Positions 11,666 to 24,600 of a stretch of 64,000 nt of DNA are shown piece by piece. Numbering within the stretch: position 1 is the first letter of the stretch; each line of letters opens with the position of its first letter. A model generated the notes under the pieces. The model worked only from the letters and a program-made list of their open reading frames with translations. It searched no databases and had not been told where the DNA came from. A program made the translations under genes and the position numbers. Origin of the DNA: Taeniopygia guttata. Taxonomy: Eukaryota; Chordata; Aves; Passeriformes; Estrildidae. Location: the NCBI RefSeq assembly GCF_048771995.1, contig NC_133063.1, positions 21,081,063-21,145,062 of the forward strand, in the 5' to 3' direction.

Positions 11666-12530
11666 GCTCTGCATTGGGTGCCAAAATCTATCTTGGTTTG
11701 AAAGGCAGGTGTCTGCTAGGGAAGGCAGAAGCCTCCCTTACAATGGAGAATGTAAACCCCCTACCTCTGAATTGTTATAATTTCGAATTAAGGGGTTTTC
11801 AGGCAAAGATAGGAGGACAGGAATAACAATTTTTCACTAGTATGTATAACAAGGCAAACAAAACAACGACTATGGCATTAACACCAACCAGAACCAGAAA
11901 CCCAGTAACAGCCTTCTTGACCAATGGCACTTTACTTTTGGCGCAGTCACGGTCACAGCCGGCAGGAACACTGGTGGGTCCTGGTGGGCAGGTCAGGAGT
12001 GGTGAGCCCCACGTGGCTGCAGGGAGCACTCTGCACAGGCTCAGGGAGAGCGTGATAATGGCTGCTTTGCCCTAGATAAGAAAGGGATGGAAGAGAGGCT
12101 TTGCCTCCCAAACTCCCTGGGGCAGTTGATCCCAGTGCCCCAGCAGGACTCTCAGAAGCAGCAAGCTGAGCTGGCAGGAATAAGCAGAAATCCCTGGCTG
12201 GTGGACAAGAAGTATCAGAAGCTCTGCGGCGGTAGTTGGAACTGTGGGACATCCTGGGAGGGCAGGGGATGTGGGGACCAGCAGCAGAACAAAGGCAGAT
12301 CCCAGCTGGGTGGTGGCAGCAAATTCCCTTCCCCAAACCACCAGTCTGATCATCCCCCTCTGAAGCCCAGAGTGAGTGAGACTTCAGCTGCCCACAGCCT
12401 CATCTTTTACCTGCCCCAATCTCACGGTATGTCTCTCCTCGGAGAGAAACTCCTAGAGAAAAAGAAGTGTAGCCAGATGCAACACTCCTCTTCCAACCTT
12501 GGCCACCTCTTTTTTCTTCAGCACCCGTAA
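11666..12530 (-). repeat. LTR/leader-like ERV block with a lysine-type primer site
   Basis: On the minus strand 11,683-11,666 reads TGGCACCCAATGCAGAGC, close to the lysine-1,2 tRNA primer site used by betaretroviruses, so an LTR should lie to its right. The block beyond has the mixed GC-rich character of avian ERV leaders and differs sharply from the AT-rich flanks. A hydrophobic minus frame (12,029-11,799) could be a coincidental product. The LTR ends are not clearly TG and CA, so borders are approximate. Confidence 0.4.
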
Positions 12531-14216
12531 GTACCCAGTAGTTAGTTTCCCAGCAACTTATGGGAAAAAAAATCTATAAGTAAAAAAAGAAAGAAACCAA
12601 TTGCCTGACAACTAGTGAGCACATTAAAATTGTAACAGATGCTACTCTTAAATCTCATAAAATTTCCTGTATTTTCGTATTTCCACTATGAGTTCATATC
12701 TCCCCATGAAAATATAGTGAAGTCAAAACTAAAAAAATCTTGAAATCTTTTTCATGCTTTTGATAATTTCTTTAAATAATGTTTAATTTGCAATAACTCT
12801 TTGAGCTATGTAGAATGGGGTATTTTTTTAACCTTTTTTTCAGCATCCTCCAAGTAGTTGTTAAAACAAAGTAGACAACTCAATTTGTTGCAAAGTAATC
12901 TATACATATCAGAGTGTACAGTGAGGTTTCTGTACCTCTTTTGACATAATTGCTTCTGGGTGAAATTTTTACTTGCAAAATTAAAATCTTTGTACACTTT
13001 TTGCTGAACTATTAAACTTCTTAAAATAAATTGTTTATTCCACATGAACTGCAACTTTTTTTTCTTGATATAATAGCATTTCTGTATTATGCTAATTTAC
13101 AGAAACCACAATTTTCCTTTCTATTCAAACAGATTTTAATTGAATTTTGTCTGAATGGGCTAACCTTTGTTATTTTTATAATCTTATAAGTTGTTTATAT
13201 TTTCTTTTTCTTGTCATAGTTCATATGAACTTATTTTAGAGGTATTAGGAATCATTATGCACATGAAAAAGCAACTTATTTTCTTAACTTTTTGGCCAGA
13301 AAACATTTTCAGATGATTGAAATTGAGTACAATTTTCTGTTTTACTGGAAAATAATTACTATTCTCTTAGAAATAAAAGTGGTATTTCAGAGGAAAGATT
13401 CCTCTTTATCTAGTTAAAAATCTTTTAGGAGGATAACATTGTTAATTACATTACACATATTACTTTTTTTGTTGTTGTTGGTTCCTCTCCTTCTCCTCAG
13501 TTTGTGCACAGTTTTTTTTTGTTGTTTTTTTTTTTTTTTGTCTCAAGTATTTACTGTTTAGATTTTTATTATAAAGTGTGTGTGTGGGGGGGGGGCGGGC
13601 ACGAGGGCGGGGGGGCAGGGGGGGAAGTGATTGGACCCAGATGCTTAACTGAAATATTTGATACTCTGTGTTACAGTGAATAGCTCTTTTTAAATCATAG
13701 ATAAAGAAGTCAGAGGAAAGGCATGCTTTTGAATTATGACATAGGTAAATAATCTGAGTGCATGTTTTTGAGATATCTAACTACCCACAGAGGAATTATG
13801 CTAATACTGAAGCTAGTTTCAGGTTTAATATCTTTCACTGGAAGTTGGACTTCCTGAAATCCATTGCAAGGTAAAATGTCACACTACCACATAAAATAAC
13901 TCATGGACGCTAGATGCAAATGGGGAAAGAAAAGAACACAAAGAGAGATTTTATTTTATGACTCCACTATATATACAATAGCAAAATGACAGTGGATTGG
14001 AAGGTGAAATTACGACCTCTCCAATCACACTGGTCAAACCAACAGTCCATCAATTCTCTCCACCCACAAAGAAGAATGCAAAACAATCATTGTTTATATG
14101 AACAATGTGTGAGAACTGCAGTAGAAATACGTAAACATCAGATGGCATGGAAAACTTTCAGAAGAACTTTAAAACTCTGGAAAGGACAGGGTGACATCTC
14201 ACCCTTTTTCCATTTA
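12531..14216. other. AT-rich intergenic sequence with a G-rich tract
   Basis: No protein or RNA gene seen. It contains T and A runs, a GTT-rich run near 13,510 and a run of G tracts at 13,577-13,624 listed separately. Confidence 0.6.
13577..13624 (+). repeat. G-tract cluster, possible G-quadruplex
   Basis: A short GT run leads into four or more runs of three or more G separated by one to six bases. That fits the usual quadruplex pattern on the + strand. Confidence 0.6.
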
Positions 14217-14412
14217 AAAAAAAGAAAAAAGAAAAAAGAAAAAAGAAGAAAAAAGAAGAAAAAAGAAAAAAGAAGAAAGAAAAAAGAAAAAAGAAAAAAG
14301 AAAAAAGAAAAAAGAAAAAAGTAAAAAGAAAAAAGAAAAAAGAAAAAAGAAAAAAGAAAAAAGAAAAAAGAAAAAAGAAAAAAGAAAAAAGAAAAAAGAA
14401 AAAAGAAAAAAG
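14217..14412 (+). repeat. AAAAAAG heptamer microsatellite
   Basis: About 196 bases of almost pure purine made of A6G units, with several AAAAAAGAAG variants in the first third and one T-containing unit near 14,321. It abuts the broken end of an ERV integrase on its right. The long Phe/Leu and Lys/Arg frames over it are products of the repeat. Confidence 0.95.
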
Positions 14413-14419
14413 AACAATG

Positions 14420-17320
14420 TTAAAAAACACATTTTACAATAGCTTGACCAGTCAGAGAATGAGGGATACCAAACTTGTGTGACACACCCCACAACTGCAG
14501 GAACTGCTGCACCTGCTGCAATGTGTAAGCAGGGCTATTGTCAGTTTTCACAGCAGAAGTTATGCCCAGAATGGCAAAGGCCTGCTCCCAGTGGGCAAGG
14601 ACAACTGGGCCTTTTCTCCAGTGTGAGCGGAAGCCCACATTGCAGAGGAGAACGTGTCCACCGTGACATGCACATACTTGAGCTGGCAAAACTCGGCAAT
14701 CTGGGTTACATCGGTCTGCCAAAGTTCAAGGCCCTAAGGCCTCTGGGGTTTATTCCTGCCAGCAAAGGTGCAGCAAGCGCATGACAGTCATCACATGAAT
14801 CGACAATGTCACGAGCCTCAGTTGGCATAAACTGAAACTGCTTCTGCAAGGTATGTGCGTTCTGATAGAAAAACCCATGCGATGCCTTGGCCTGCGCGCA
14901 TGTGTCAGGCTGAGGTGTTACCCACACTGGTTTAGCCAACTTGTCAGCCCTCGCATTACCTTCTGCCACAAACCCTGGTAAACTGGTGTGACTCCTTACA
15001 TGCAGAATGTAGTACAGATGAACCCGGGCCTGAATGGCACACCACAAGGTCTTCAGTAAATGAAACAAGGCAGGATTACTGATCTCCTTCAAAACTGAAT
15101 GACTCAGCTGCTGTGCGATGTCACCCACATAGGCAGAAACCCTGACCAAATTGAAAGATTCCTGGGAAAATCTCTCAAATGCCATGACAGCAGCCCTCAA
15201 TTCAACCAATTGGGCTGACCCATCCTCATGACCTTCCAGAACCTGTCACTCAGATCCATCCCTTCAAGGAACAATGGCCTTTCCTGTTTTCCCTGAACCA
15301 TCAGTGAAGACAGTGGGTCCTTGCACTGGCTCCTGACTATTTTTGGGTCGCAAAGAGATTTGTGTGAATTTCGCCACCTGCAGTAGCTTGTGGCTGGGAA
15401 GATGATAAGTGATCTGCCCTGAAAAGTTTTCCAGAGCACTTTGCAGGGACACACTGTGTGCAAAGCTCCAGTCAAAATCCTCCTGCTGTACTGGGAGTAT
15501 GATCTTTGCACGATCTGCACCCATTAATTGCAAACACCATTGCCGGTATTTGATTATCAAGTGAGCAATCAGCTCAAACAATGTTGTTGCCATCTTCTGT
15601 GGCTGATGTGGCACGAAAACCCATTCCAGGATGTGCAAGGAATCGGACCATTTGTCACTCCATTGGCCAATGATGCCTGTGGGATGTGAATCTGGAGTGG
15701 TAATAAACACAGTGACATCAATGGAAGGATCAATGTGATAAACCTGGCAAGCAGAAACAGCCTGCTGAACCTCCTCCAGCACCTGCCGTGCCTCAGGGGT
15801 CAATGTGGGAGGCAACTTTAAATCAGTCTCCCTTTAACAAATCAAACAGAGGAGACAGTTGTGCATTGGTCAGTCCCAAGTACGGACGTAACCAAGTGAT
15901 GACACCTACCAATTTCTGGGCATCATTCAGTGTCTTCACTGAATGCACAGATTGCACCTCCTGGTGTCAGATTGTCTGTTCCAGAATTTTCACCCCCAAA
16001 TACTTCCAAGGAGGTTGTTGTTGAACCTTTTCTGGAGCCACCTGCAGTCCATAAGAATGCAAAGCATTGAGCAATCGAAGCTATATCCTCAGCAGCTCAT
16101 CCTGGGTGGATGCAGCCAGCAAAATGTCATCCATATAGTGATAAAGAGGGGCATCAGGAAACTGCTTGTGAACTCCAGACAAGGCATGAGCCACATACCA
16201 TTGGCATATGGCAGGAAAACTTCATGCATTCTGAGGAAAAACTTCCATTGATATCACTGTGCAGGCTCAGCAGTTTTGATTACTGGCACCAAAAAGGAAA
16301 ATTTTGGTCCGTCATCAGGATGCAAAGGAATTGTACAAAAACAATCCTTCAAATTCACGATGAGGATTGACCAATGTGCAGGAAGCATGGTAGGCGATGG
16401 CATGCCCGCCTGCAATGTTCCCATGCTTTCCACCACAATATTGACCTTTCAGAGGTCTTGTAACAACCTCCATTTCCCATATTTTTTTTTGATGCAGAAG
16501 ACAGGAGTGTTCCAGGGACTGGTAGAAAGCTCTAGATGACCCTGGTCCAACTGCTCCTTCACCAGGTTTCAAAGGGTGACTAATTTATCTTGAGGGAGAG
16601 GCCACTGGTTCCATCAGACGGGTTTGCCCACCGTAAGGGAGGTGTAGGACACTCTGTGTCCTTCATCCCAGTGGCTTCCATCAAAAATCCATCCTGATGC
16701 GCAACCCCCACGCAGACAGAACATCCCTCCCCCAGAGGTTAACAGTAGTTGAAGTAGCATGAGGCCAAACCATGGCCATCTGTCCCTCTGGGTTCATGAT
16801 CAGCATGGGCTGTTGGCTGATGTAGCAATGTGCTGTTCCTCCCAGTCCTGCAATCAGTGTCTCCACCAGATCCAAGGGCCACTCGGGGGGCCAGGCAGCA
16901 AGGGAGAGAACTGTGACATCTGTGCTGCTGTCAAGAAGCCCATGGAGATGGATCTCTGGCAGTATCGCACCAGGCATGGACAGGGTACACAGCATCTTGG
17001 GGCATTTTTTGGTCAGGACAGCAGACCAGTGAATTTGAGGCAGCCCAGCAGATCCAAAGCTGCCGCCACCTTGCGACCAAACAACTGTCCTGTGAACAGA
17101 AGACTTAATGGGCACAAGTTGAGCAATCTATGTCCCTTTCCAGATGGTGTCAGGGGATTGGGTGTGGAAACCATGGCACAAATCTGTTCTGTGAAATATG
17201 CATCAATGAGTCCCATGTGCACAATGATGCCCTGAAGGGTGGCACTAGATCTCCCCATAAGGAGAGCACTCATGCCCTCACCTAAGGGACCAACAGCATC
17301 CAGGGGAACCTTGTGCATTA
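14420..17320 (-). mobile_element. pol: Class II ERV pol fragment C: dUTPase, protease, RT, RNase H, integrase
   Basis: Minus strand, read right to left. The dUTPase end lies at 17,318-17,013 (LLMGRSSATLQGI, then GLIDA). Protease is at 17,115-16,681, where HGLLDSSTDVTV stands at the Asp-Thr-Gly site and the end reads WGRDVLSAWG. RT follows at about 16,660-15,820, with YMDD encoded near 16,141-16,127, preserved. The connection and the start of RNase H are at 15,815-15,264 (FTDGSGKTGKA). The rest of RNase H and the integrase zinc domain (HTLQKQF, then CDDCHA) are at 15,209-14,706, and the integrase core is at 14,722-14,420, ending at TGQAIVKC. Frameshifts separate the parts. There is no gag, env or LTR. 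It is fused to fragment D on the right. Confidence 0.8.
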
Positions 17321-18770
17321 TTGCTTGGACAGTGGGGGGGTTTGGAATTCCAGTTTGATGTTCGATCCCTCATTCCAGCAGGAAATTATTGAAGGCCCTA
17401 GAGACACAGGCTGGCCTGTTGTCAGTTTCAATGTCCCTTGGAATCCCCAACATGGAGAAGGCCTGTATTAGATGCTTCAGTGCATCCATTGCTTTCTCTC
17501 CTGTGTGGACTGAGGCATAGACTGCACCAGAAAAGGTATCCATGCTGACATGAACATATTTAAATTTGCCAAACTGGGGTACATGGGTTACATCATTCTG
17601 TCAGATTTCACAACTTTGGAGACCTCTGGGGCTTACCCCTGCCCCCAGTGATGGTAATGCGGACCCCTGGCATTGTGGGCATGTGGCCACGATTGCCCTG
17701 GCCTGGTCACGTGGCAGATGGAATTGGTGGACCAGACCAGGCATATTCTGATGGAACTGCTGATGGCTGAGCTTCGCTCAATGGAAGGCACTGCCTTGGC
17801 CAGCCAGCTGTAGCAGTGCAGCCAGGGCATCAGCTCTGCAGTTGTCCTCCCCGATGAAACCTGGGAGATCAGAGTGTGATCTCACATGCATGATGTAAAA
17901 GGGTTGCTCTTGGTGGGAAACCAGCTGTACTAATCTTGAGAACAACTTATAAATCAAAGTGTTTGAGACTTCTTTGAGCACCGTGAGCTCGGCCCTAGAC
18001 ACCACCCCTGCCATGTAAGCCGAATCAGTCACAATGTTAATAGGTTCAGGGAACCTTTCAAAGATCCTGGTGACAGTGTCCAACTCAGCTACCTGAGGGG
18101 ACCCCTCAACAGTCTTAAATTTGTTCTCCCACTGCTGAGTCTGGGGGTCCTTCGAAGTCATTACAGAATTGTGGGAACTCCTGGATGCGTTGGTGAAAAT
18201 GGTCAAAGCTGTAAAGGGCGTATGACTTTGAATTTCTTTTGCACCAGATGGAATTCACTGTTAAACAATTTATGTCCAGACTTGTGAATAGTCAGTTCCC
18301 CAGTGTAACTGTCTAGGGCAAACTGGAGATTCTCATTCTCTTTCAGTACATGTTCTAAAGTCTCATTATTTAATCTCCCGGTGGACAGCCGAATTGGTAT
18401 GTGAATGCACGCAAAATCACACCCCACAAGCAACCACACACGTGCCCTACCCTTACAAATCAGCTGGGCCATCAGTTTTTGCAACCGTGTGATGCTTTTG
18501 GACAGGCTGTGGCCAAGGAACACCCACTCTATTATCAAGAAGGGGTCTCTCTGGCTTCTGTCCCACTGAAAAATCAACCCATGCAAGTGTGGAAATTTCC
18601 CTAAAATGATGAAATTGAAGGGGAGTTTGGGCTGGCAGTGGTGGGCCTGCCGACTTTCCGGTGCTAATTGGATCTTTTCTAACACAGCCCATGCCTCCTG
18701 GGTCAAAGTCCTCAGGGCATCCATCTCCTCCCCGCCCTTTAACAAATCGAAAGAGGAGATAGATCACCCG
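17321..18770 (-). mobile_element. pol: Class II ERV pol fragment D: RT thumb/connection, RNase H, integrase
   Basis: Minus strand, from 18,770 leftwards. The end of RT and the connection are at 18,745-18,203 (SFDLLKGGEE, then LIIEWVFLGHS). RNase H is at 18,206-17,778, with Asn in TNASRS at the first acidic site, Glu in VAELD, Asp in TDSAYMAG and CRADALAA later. The integrase zinc domain and core follow, ending at 17,323 in GIPNPP and QAI. The order and wording are closest to the second pol of the mosaic at 32.8-35.6 kb, so it probably belongs to that family. Its integrase stops in the same motif as that of fragment C and runs straight into the dUTPase of C. Confidence 0.75.
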
Positions 18771-19949
18771 CGGTCACTCCTCAACAAAGTCCTCATTTAT
18801 TTGTATTTACTCAATACAAGTAACATTTTTGCACAAGATGTCTCAATGCTTGCTGTATATATTATGAAAAGCTTTTGCCAAACACATCTGTTCTGTCACA
18901 TCAAGTTGCTCTCCTCTCAGCCAAAAATGATGATATTTCCAGTTTAAATATCACATAGCTGAGAGTCTACTCTTGGGAGGAAAAAGACACTGTAATGTGC
19001 AATTAATACTGTTGAAATGTAAAAGGCCATAATTAAGCAACAAAGTCAGAATTCCATTAAAATAATTGCAGAACCTCACTCCTTTTATAGTGGTGATGTG
19101 ACAATTCTGGTATAGGAAATATATCCAATATAATGTAAGTATGTAATTTTATTTTGTAAAGACTAATTTCAAATAAGAAAACCAGAACTTTTCCCCACAA
19201 GTCTTCTCCTAAGCTTCATTTTGCTATTTCCTGCATTGTATTCATATCTGAATTTTATTATTTCTGTATATAAAGAAAGGTATAATCATTAGAAGTTGAT
19301 TACTGCCAAAGACCCTGTGATTTTAATTTGATTGCATTGCAGTGTAAATAAAAGGAGGAAAAATACAAATACAACATACACATCATGTTTTCAATTTGAA
19401 AGTCTGATAGGTAGGCAAAAATCTAAAGATGTGTTGGAGAGAAATGAATTTTAATTTTAGAATTAAAAGTGTGAATGAAACTTAAGTGGTCTATATTTAC
19501 ACAGAATCCAGAAGACAGCAAAAAATCTGATTAAACAAGAAGAGCAGTCAACACTGTTTTGGACACTAAGCAGAGAAGTGCTTACATCATATGAAAAAAT
19601 TTAAAGGTATGTTAAAGTAGGTTAACAAACAAAATTAATTGCAATAAATATGAAAGAGAATTTTTGTTTAGGTTACTGAAAAGTTTAAGAAAGAAAAAAG
19701 TATCAGAAAGAAATATATTATTTCTTGACAGAATAAACAGATAAAAGGATTTTTAAAAGACTGACATAGATTGATAATTTTTGTTAAAAGTACACTGGGA
19801 ATGAAACACACCCTACAAAAACTGGAATTCTATTAGCAAAGATAAGCCAGATGATAAGTAGACAGGTATCCCAGAAGCAGCCAAAATAATTTCTGTTCTC
19901 CATTTGGAAACAGAAAGGACATTTTTATTACATAAGAATATACTTTAAT
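18771..19949. other. AT-rich intergenic sequence
   Basis: No gene, RNA or ordered repeat recognised. Confidence 0.6.
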
Positions 19950-20700
19950 AAGGTTAATGAGTGCTTTCTAGTCAATTAATAGACATTAAACAACATCTGT
20001 CAGTAGGCCTGAATAACTTTGACCCAAGAGCCATAAAAGACTTAGCAGGTGAGAGCACTCTTCAACTTATGTTAACTTTCAATAAACTTCTATATATCAG
20101 GGAAATGCCAGAAGACTTAAGACTATTGCTGGGCCAATATTTAGAAAGAGCAAAGAGTTCTACTCAAGCAGAGTCAGTGAGCCAGTGAGGAAAATAGTTG
20201 CTTGGGGAACCAGTCAATGGGGAATTAAAGAACAGCTTACAGGTGATTAGGGAAATTAATTTTTTAGAGCAGACCTAACTTCTGAAAAAAATACTATTAT
20301 TAAACTGCTCTCACTTTCACTAAAAACTCACAGTGAATAAATAGCAAATGGCTAGTGGGTGGTTGTTAAAAAAGGGAATATGAAAATAAGGATTTTCTGA
20401 TAGGACCTGAAGGGAAAAAGAAGTGTTCTTGTCAACTTTTACAACAACTAAATTCAGCTCAAAAGTTGGTGGTGACATAGTAAAAATTGATGAGGAATCA
20501 AATAAAGCACTCTGCTTCACTTAATAAGAGGGATCAGTTCTGATGTTTAATAAGATGAAAGTTGCATTGTTTGCAAAATATGGAACCAGACTCTAGCCAG
20601 TAGTAACTGAGCAAAAGATCTCAGAGTTACACTGAACTCCAACTTTTGTGTGACAAGGAACAAGTGGTACTATCCCTGCAGCTATAGCATCATAGAGGGT
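19950..20700 (+). mobile_element. CR1-type LINE ORF2 relic
   Basis: The + frame from 19,961 contains NFDPRAIKDLAGE and later REMPEDLRLLLGQ. These correspond in order and spacing to the segment of CR1 reverse transcriptase just before its catalytic core. Further right, FNKMKVALFAKYG (near 20,560) resembles a later part of the same ORF. Many stops mark an old copy. CR1 is the dominant LINE of birds and is also found in reptiles. No 3' end repeat was found here. Confidence 0.45.
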
Positions 20701-21059
20701 AAAACCATATCAAAGTAGTTTAGTTGTGGGGTACTTTTAAAGAAGAAGTTGAAAAGTCAGAACTGGAATAGAAAAGAGCTCTCAAAATAAATGTTTGAAA
20801 ATAATACTTTAAAGTGAAATGCTTACAGAATCTATCTGTTCAGTTTATCAGATGATAAATTGAGCAGGGACTTGACTAGAATGTGCAACTATGTCCTTGC
20901 AAAGAGCAGTCTGTGTGCTGAAGGGCTCTTTAATCCTGCAAAGAAAGGTATAGGATGGACCAGTGTCTGCATATTTAAATCAAACATTAAAATGAGAAAT
21001 TAGACATCATCTGTTTCCAGGGAAGCTGATCAGATTACCAAGGTAGGCTGTAGGATCTC

Positions 21060-21690
21060 TGTGGGAACCCAGGGCAAGGGGAATATATCTCTGTCTGCCC
21101 TGGGGTGCCCTGACTCCCAGGAAGGCACTGACTTTGACCCTCATTCATGGAGAAAAATTCCAAAGCTTCAAAGTAAACTAGAAACCACAGAATTGTGAAA
21201 TAGATTGTAGAGAGTAGTTTAGTATGCCACATGGGTAAGAAATTTAGGTTTTAGGATTTTTAGCATATTGTAGATGGATACAAGATGGAGGGTACAGAGT
21301 GATCTCTCCAATTATTTCTTCTTTCTTCTTCCTCCTTCTTCTTGGGTTTGGATGGTATCTTGCATTTAGGTAGAAAAGTCCACATTGCAGGTCCTTAGGG
21401 GTCAGTTATTGGATTAGAATCTAGATGTCCCTTCTTAATTAGGTAGTTTAGTTTTTGATTAGACTTAAAAGGCTTTGCAACATGAAGTTGTTAGCCATTT
21501 TTGTGCTGTTTTCCTGCATACAAGGTCTGAGCGCAGACAGTGTACTAAAGTCTCGGTAAGATAACAATAAAACAAAAGCCTAAAGATTGAAAAAGTTCTG
21601 TGCATCTGCTTTTCCTAACAAAGAACTGCTTCAACAGGATTTCCCCCTACTAGGGGAGCCCCCACGGAGTAGCCTATCTTAGGGCCCACA
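21060..21690 (+). repeat. Solo LTR, class II type (family 1)
   Basis: The block begins TGTGGG and ends CCCACA, perfect 6-bp inverted ends. An AATAAA signal lies at 21,566-21,571. It aligns along its length with the 5' LTR of the mosaic provirus at 26,740-27,359, with shared blocks such as the TTCATGGAG, TTCTTCTTCC and CTTCTTAATTAGG segments. No retroviral gene lies next to it, so it is probably a solo LTR. The flanks ATCTC and AACTC match at 4 of 5 positions, a weak trace of a target duplication. Confidence 0.7.
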
Positions 21691-24600
21691 AACTCACACG
21701 TCTCCATCTCTGATATGAAGACCAAGTGACTTTTGGAAGATGTATTTCAGCTAAACACAACTTAAGAGTTTAGTCAAAGAGTGGGGCCCTTGACCTCAGC
21801 ACAGGAGAGAATAGATGAAATGTAGCGGTCTGTGATAGTCGGAAGGTCACAGTGGTCCTAGACTTAAGCTTTGGGAATTTTTGTGTCAATAAAGGTAAAT
21901 ATATGTGACATTTCAATTGCAGTTGAAATTGAGGTAGTAATATACTTTTTGAATTTTATGTTATATTTGAAATTTGAGGGGGAGATATAGCCTGCTTATA
22001 AAATGTCTTGAGGTGAAAATTTCTCAAAATTACACTAAATGTAATCTTGTGTACACCTTCTTCTCTTTGACCTGCCTGTCATGTTTTGTCTAATTAGCAT
22101 CCATTATTTAACATTTCTTAAACATATAAACATTTCTAACTTTAATTCCATGTATCCTGAAAACAACTGAGAGGAGACGAACCTTTTATAATTGCAATTA
22201 TTATGAATTTGAGTGCACCTCTCCTGTAGCTTCAAGACTGAGGCACAGAAAATATCTTCAATGAGGCTTTTGTAGGGAGAAGTTACCCAAAGCTGTGGAG
22301 TGGGCATTGAATCACAGTGGAGTAAATCCCAGTTTTACTCCTCAACTTCATTGGAGCATCGCCTCTGTGTTGCAGGACATGGTCTACATTCTTGTTATCC
22401 CTACTGCAGTTTTCCTCCCTTCCTAACAGGGATGCACAAACCCCAAGACATCCCCCAGCATGCTTAAAACTACAGTTTTAACATCCAATTCTTTGCATTT
22501 TAAAATAACTGAGTTGTAAATTTTCCAGATCATTCTGTAACTATCCTAAAAATAATAACTCATGACTTTGTAGTCCTCATACTCTCCTGCCCACTATAAC
22601 TGCAAAATCAGCTACAAAAAGAAATGAAATAAATTGTGAAAGATTTCTAAGAATAAACAAGATAAAACTATGGTGAAAACTGCTTTTAAGCACCCTTTAA
22701 GGCATTAGGATTTTCATTCTTATTCTCATATTAGTCTTGAGATGTTGGCAATCTTGTTGCTCCCAGAATGAGTTACCTACATTACCATTAGTTACCTACC
22801 CCAATAAAATTACTTACATATTCAAAGTCAAGAAAGTTGCAAAGTGTTTGGAGAATCAGGCCCTTTAATAAGCAGCTATAAGCTCAACTGCAAGAACAAG
22901 GGATGAAAAATTGAGTCATCAGCCCTCTGAGGGCAGGGTAGCAGCTCTGTGGCTGCTACTTGGAATACGGTCAGACACTAAAATTCCAAATGTTCTTTTC
23001 TCTTCAGTTTCCTCACATTTCCTGATATTATGACATTTCTTTGTGCTCTGACCATTGCGGTTTCAGACACCTGTAAAATTTCTTAGAGGAAATTAGGGGT
23101 GGTCTGGTTAATTCGTTTTTTAGTCTGACATCCCGGTACATCAGTGCAATTGCTTTGTAAAGGGAAGTTGCAGAAAAATTAGTCTTTTTGGATAACACCT
23201 GGAGGACATCAGCAACATTAAAGTATTTCTAAAAAGTCCAGTTATGGGCACGCAGAACAGAAGAGCTTATTCTCAAAGTCTGTACTTCTGGAGGGCTAAA
23301 GGTACATGGGCTCATCTCTCCACAAACACATATTTAATTTTGGGGGTTCTAGCTGGCAACAATCTTTTATGAGGATGATGCTTTGCTATGAAGCAGTAAA
23401 GGAGTGGCTCACATGTCAGCTGATCAGCAAAGGCTTTCATCCTCATTTCTCTTGTAATTTTGCAGTTTTCGTGATTGTCAGTTTAATGCTTTTGCCTGAA
23501 GTATGACATAAAATATCCCTCGTTACTACATTGACAAGGTCCTGTCCATAACTTCCTTTATGAAGTACCTGATCTCCAAGATTAGTAGAATCTTAACAAG
23601 GTGTATTTAAAATAAGAAAGTTCATGTATTTTTTAAATCGAGTTTTACTGCACAAACTCCCAGCACACAGTTGCTTGTTATATATTGGTAGGATTTCACA
23701 GTTTTGTATTTCAAAGAAATAATCCAATGTAGAGTTAGTCTTTGGTTAAAATAAATACACATGGTGCCACGTTATAAATTATCTGATGGCACATAAGAGG
23801 ATCTTGTTTTCCACATTGCCTAATTTCTTATTCTATGTCTTCAGTGACTTAATGCTGTGAACATTTAGCTGGAATTGATATTTTATCTTCTACCTCCCAA
23901 CAAAGCTCCTAGGCAAGGAAAAGTCCCAACACACACAGCTAGCTCCTAGGCATGTCATTTATTTGCAGCTGACCTTACTCTTGTCCCTGGGTTGGGACAG
24001 GGTGCACTGTCTTAAAATAGACTATCAGTGGGGTGGTACAGGTATCTGACAGTGGCTAATTAAATTAAGGATGTTCGTCTGGACTCATGGGTTTAACTCA
24101 AAATTTCCTTACATTTATGGATTGACTGTGGAACAACATAATTATATAATATGTGTTTTCATGTCCAAATCAAGGACACAGATGTAATCCCTCACTATGT
24201 TACATAAACCCACATATATTTAATCAGTAAAAAAGCAATTCAATTTTTATGCTTTTAAATAATAGTATTTGCTTAACAAACATGTTTGTTTTTTTCCCAT
24301 GCCAAATACTTTTTCCATATTTATAAAATACAGCCTCTAAAACCGGTCCTGTTTTACACCAGGTATAAAACATAAATTTTAATTTAACTCCTAATTTTTT
24401 GGGTTCTGAATAGATACTGATCATTCAACAGAATAAAAAGATTTCTTTCTTCATGCTTTGTGCTATGTGTAAGGAATCCTTTGTCAGGATTATTTTTAAG
24501 GAACAGATTCTGGGCATGCATAGTATAACATATTTTGTTAACACACAAAGGGAAACAGCAAAGTTTCCAAACCTCATCTATTGTCTTTTAAAAAATTATA

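Noticed and set aside
12072-12530. Overlapping frames of 93 to 147 codons
   Set aside because: They occur on both strands of a GC-rich ERV leader-like block with no recognisable domain.
14158-14492. Long Phe/Leu and Lys/Arg open frames
   Set aside because: They only translate the A6G microsatellite in different frames.
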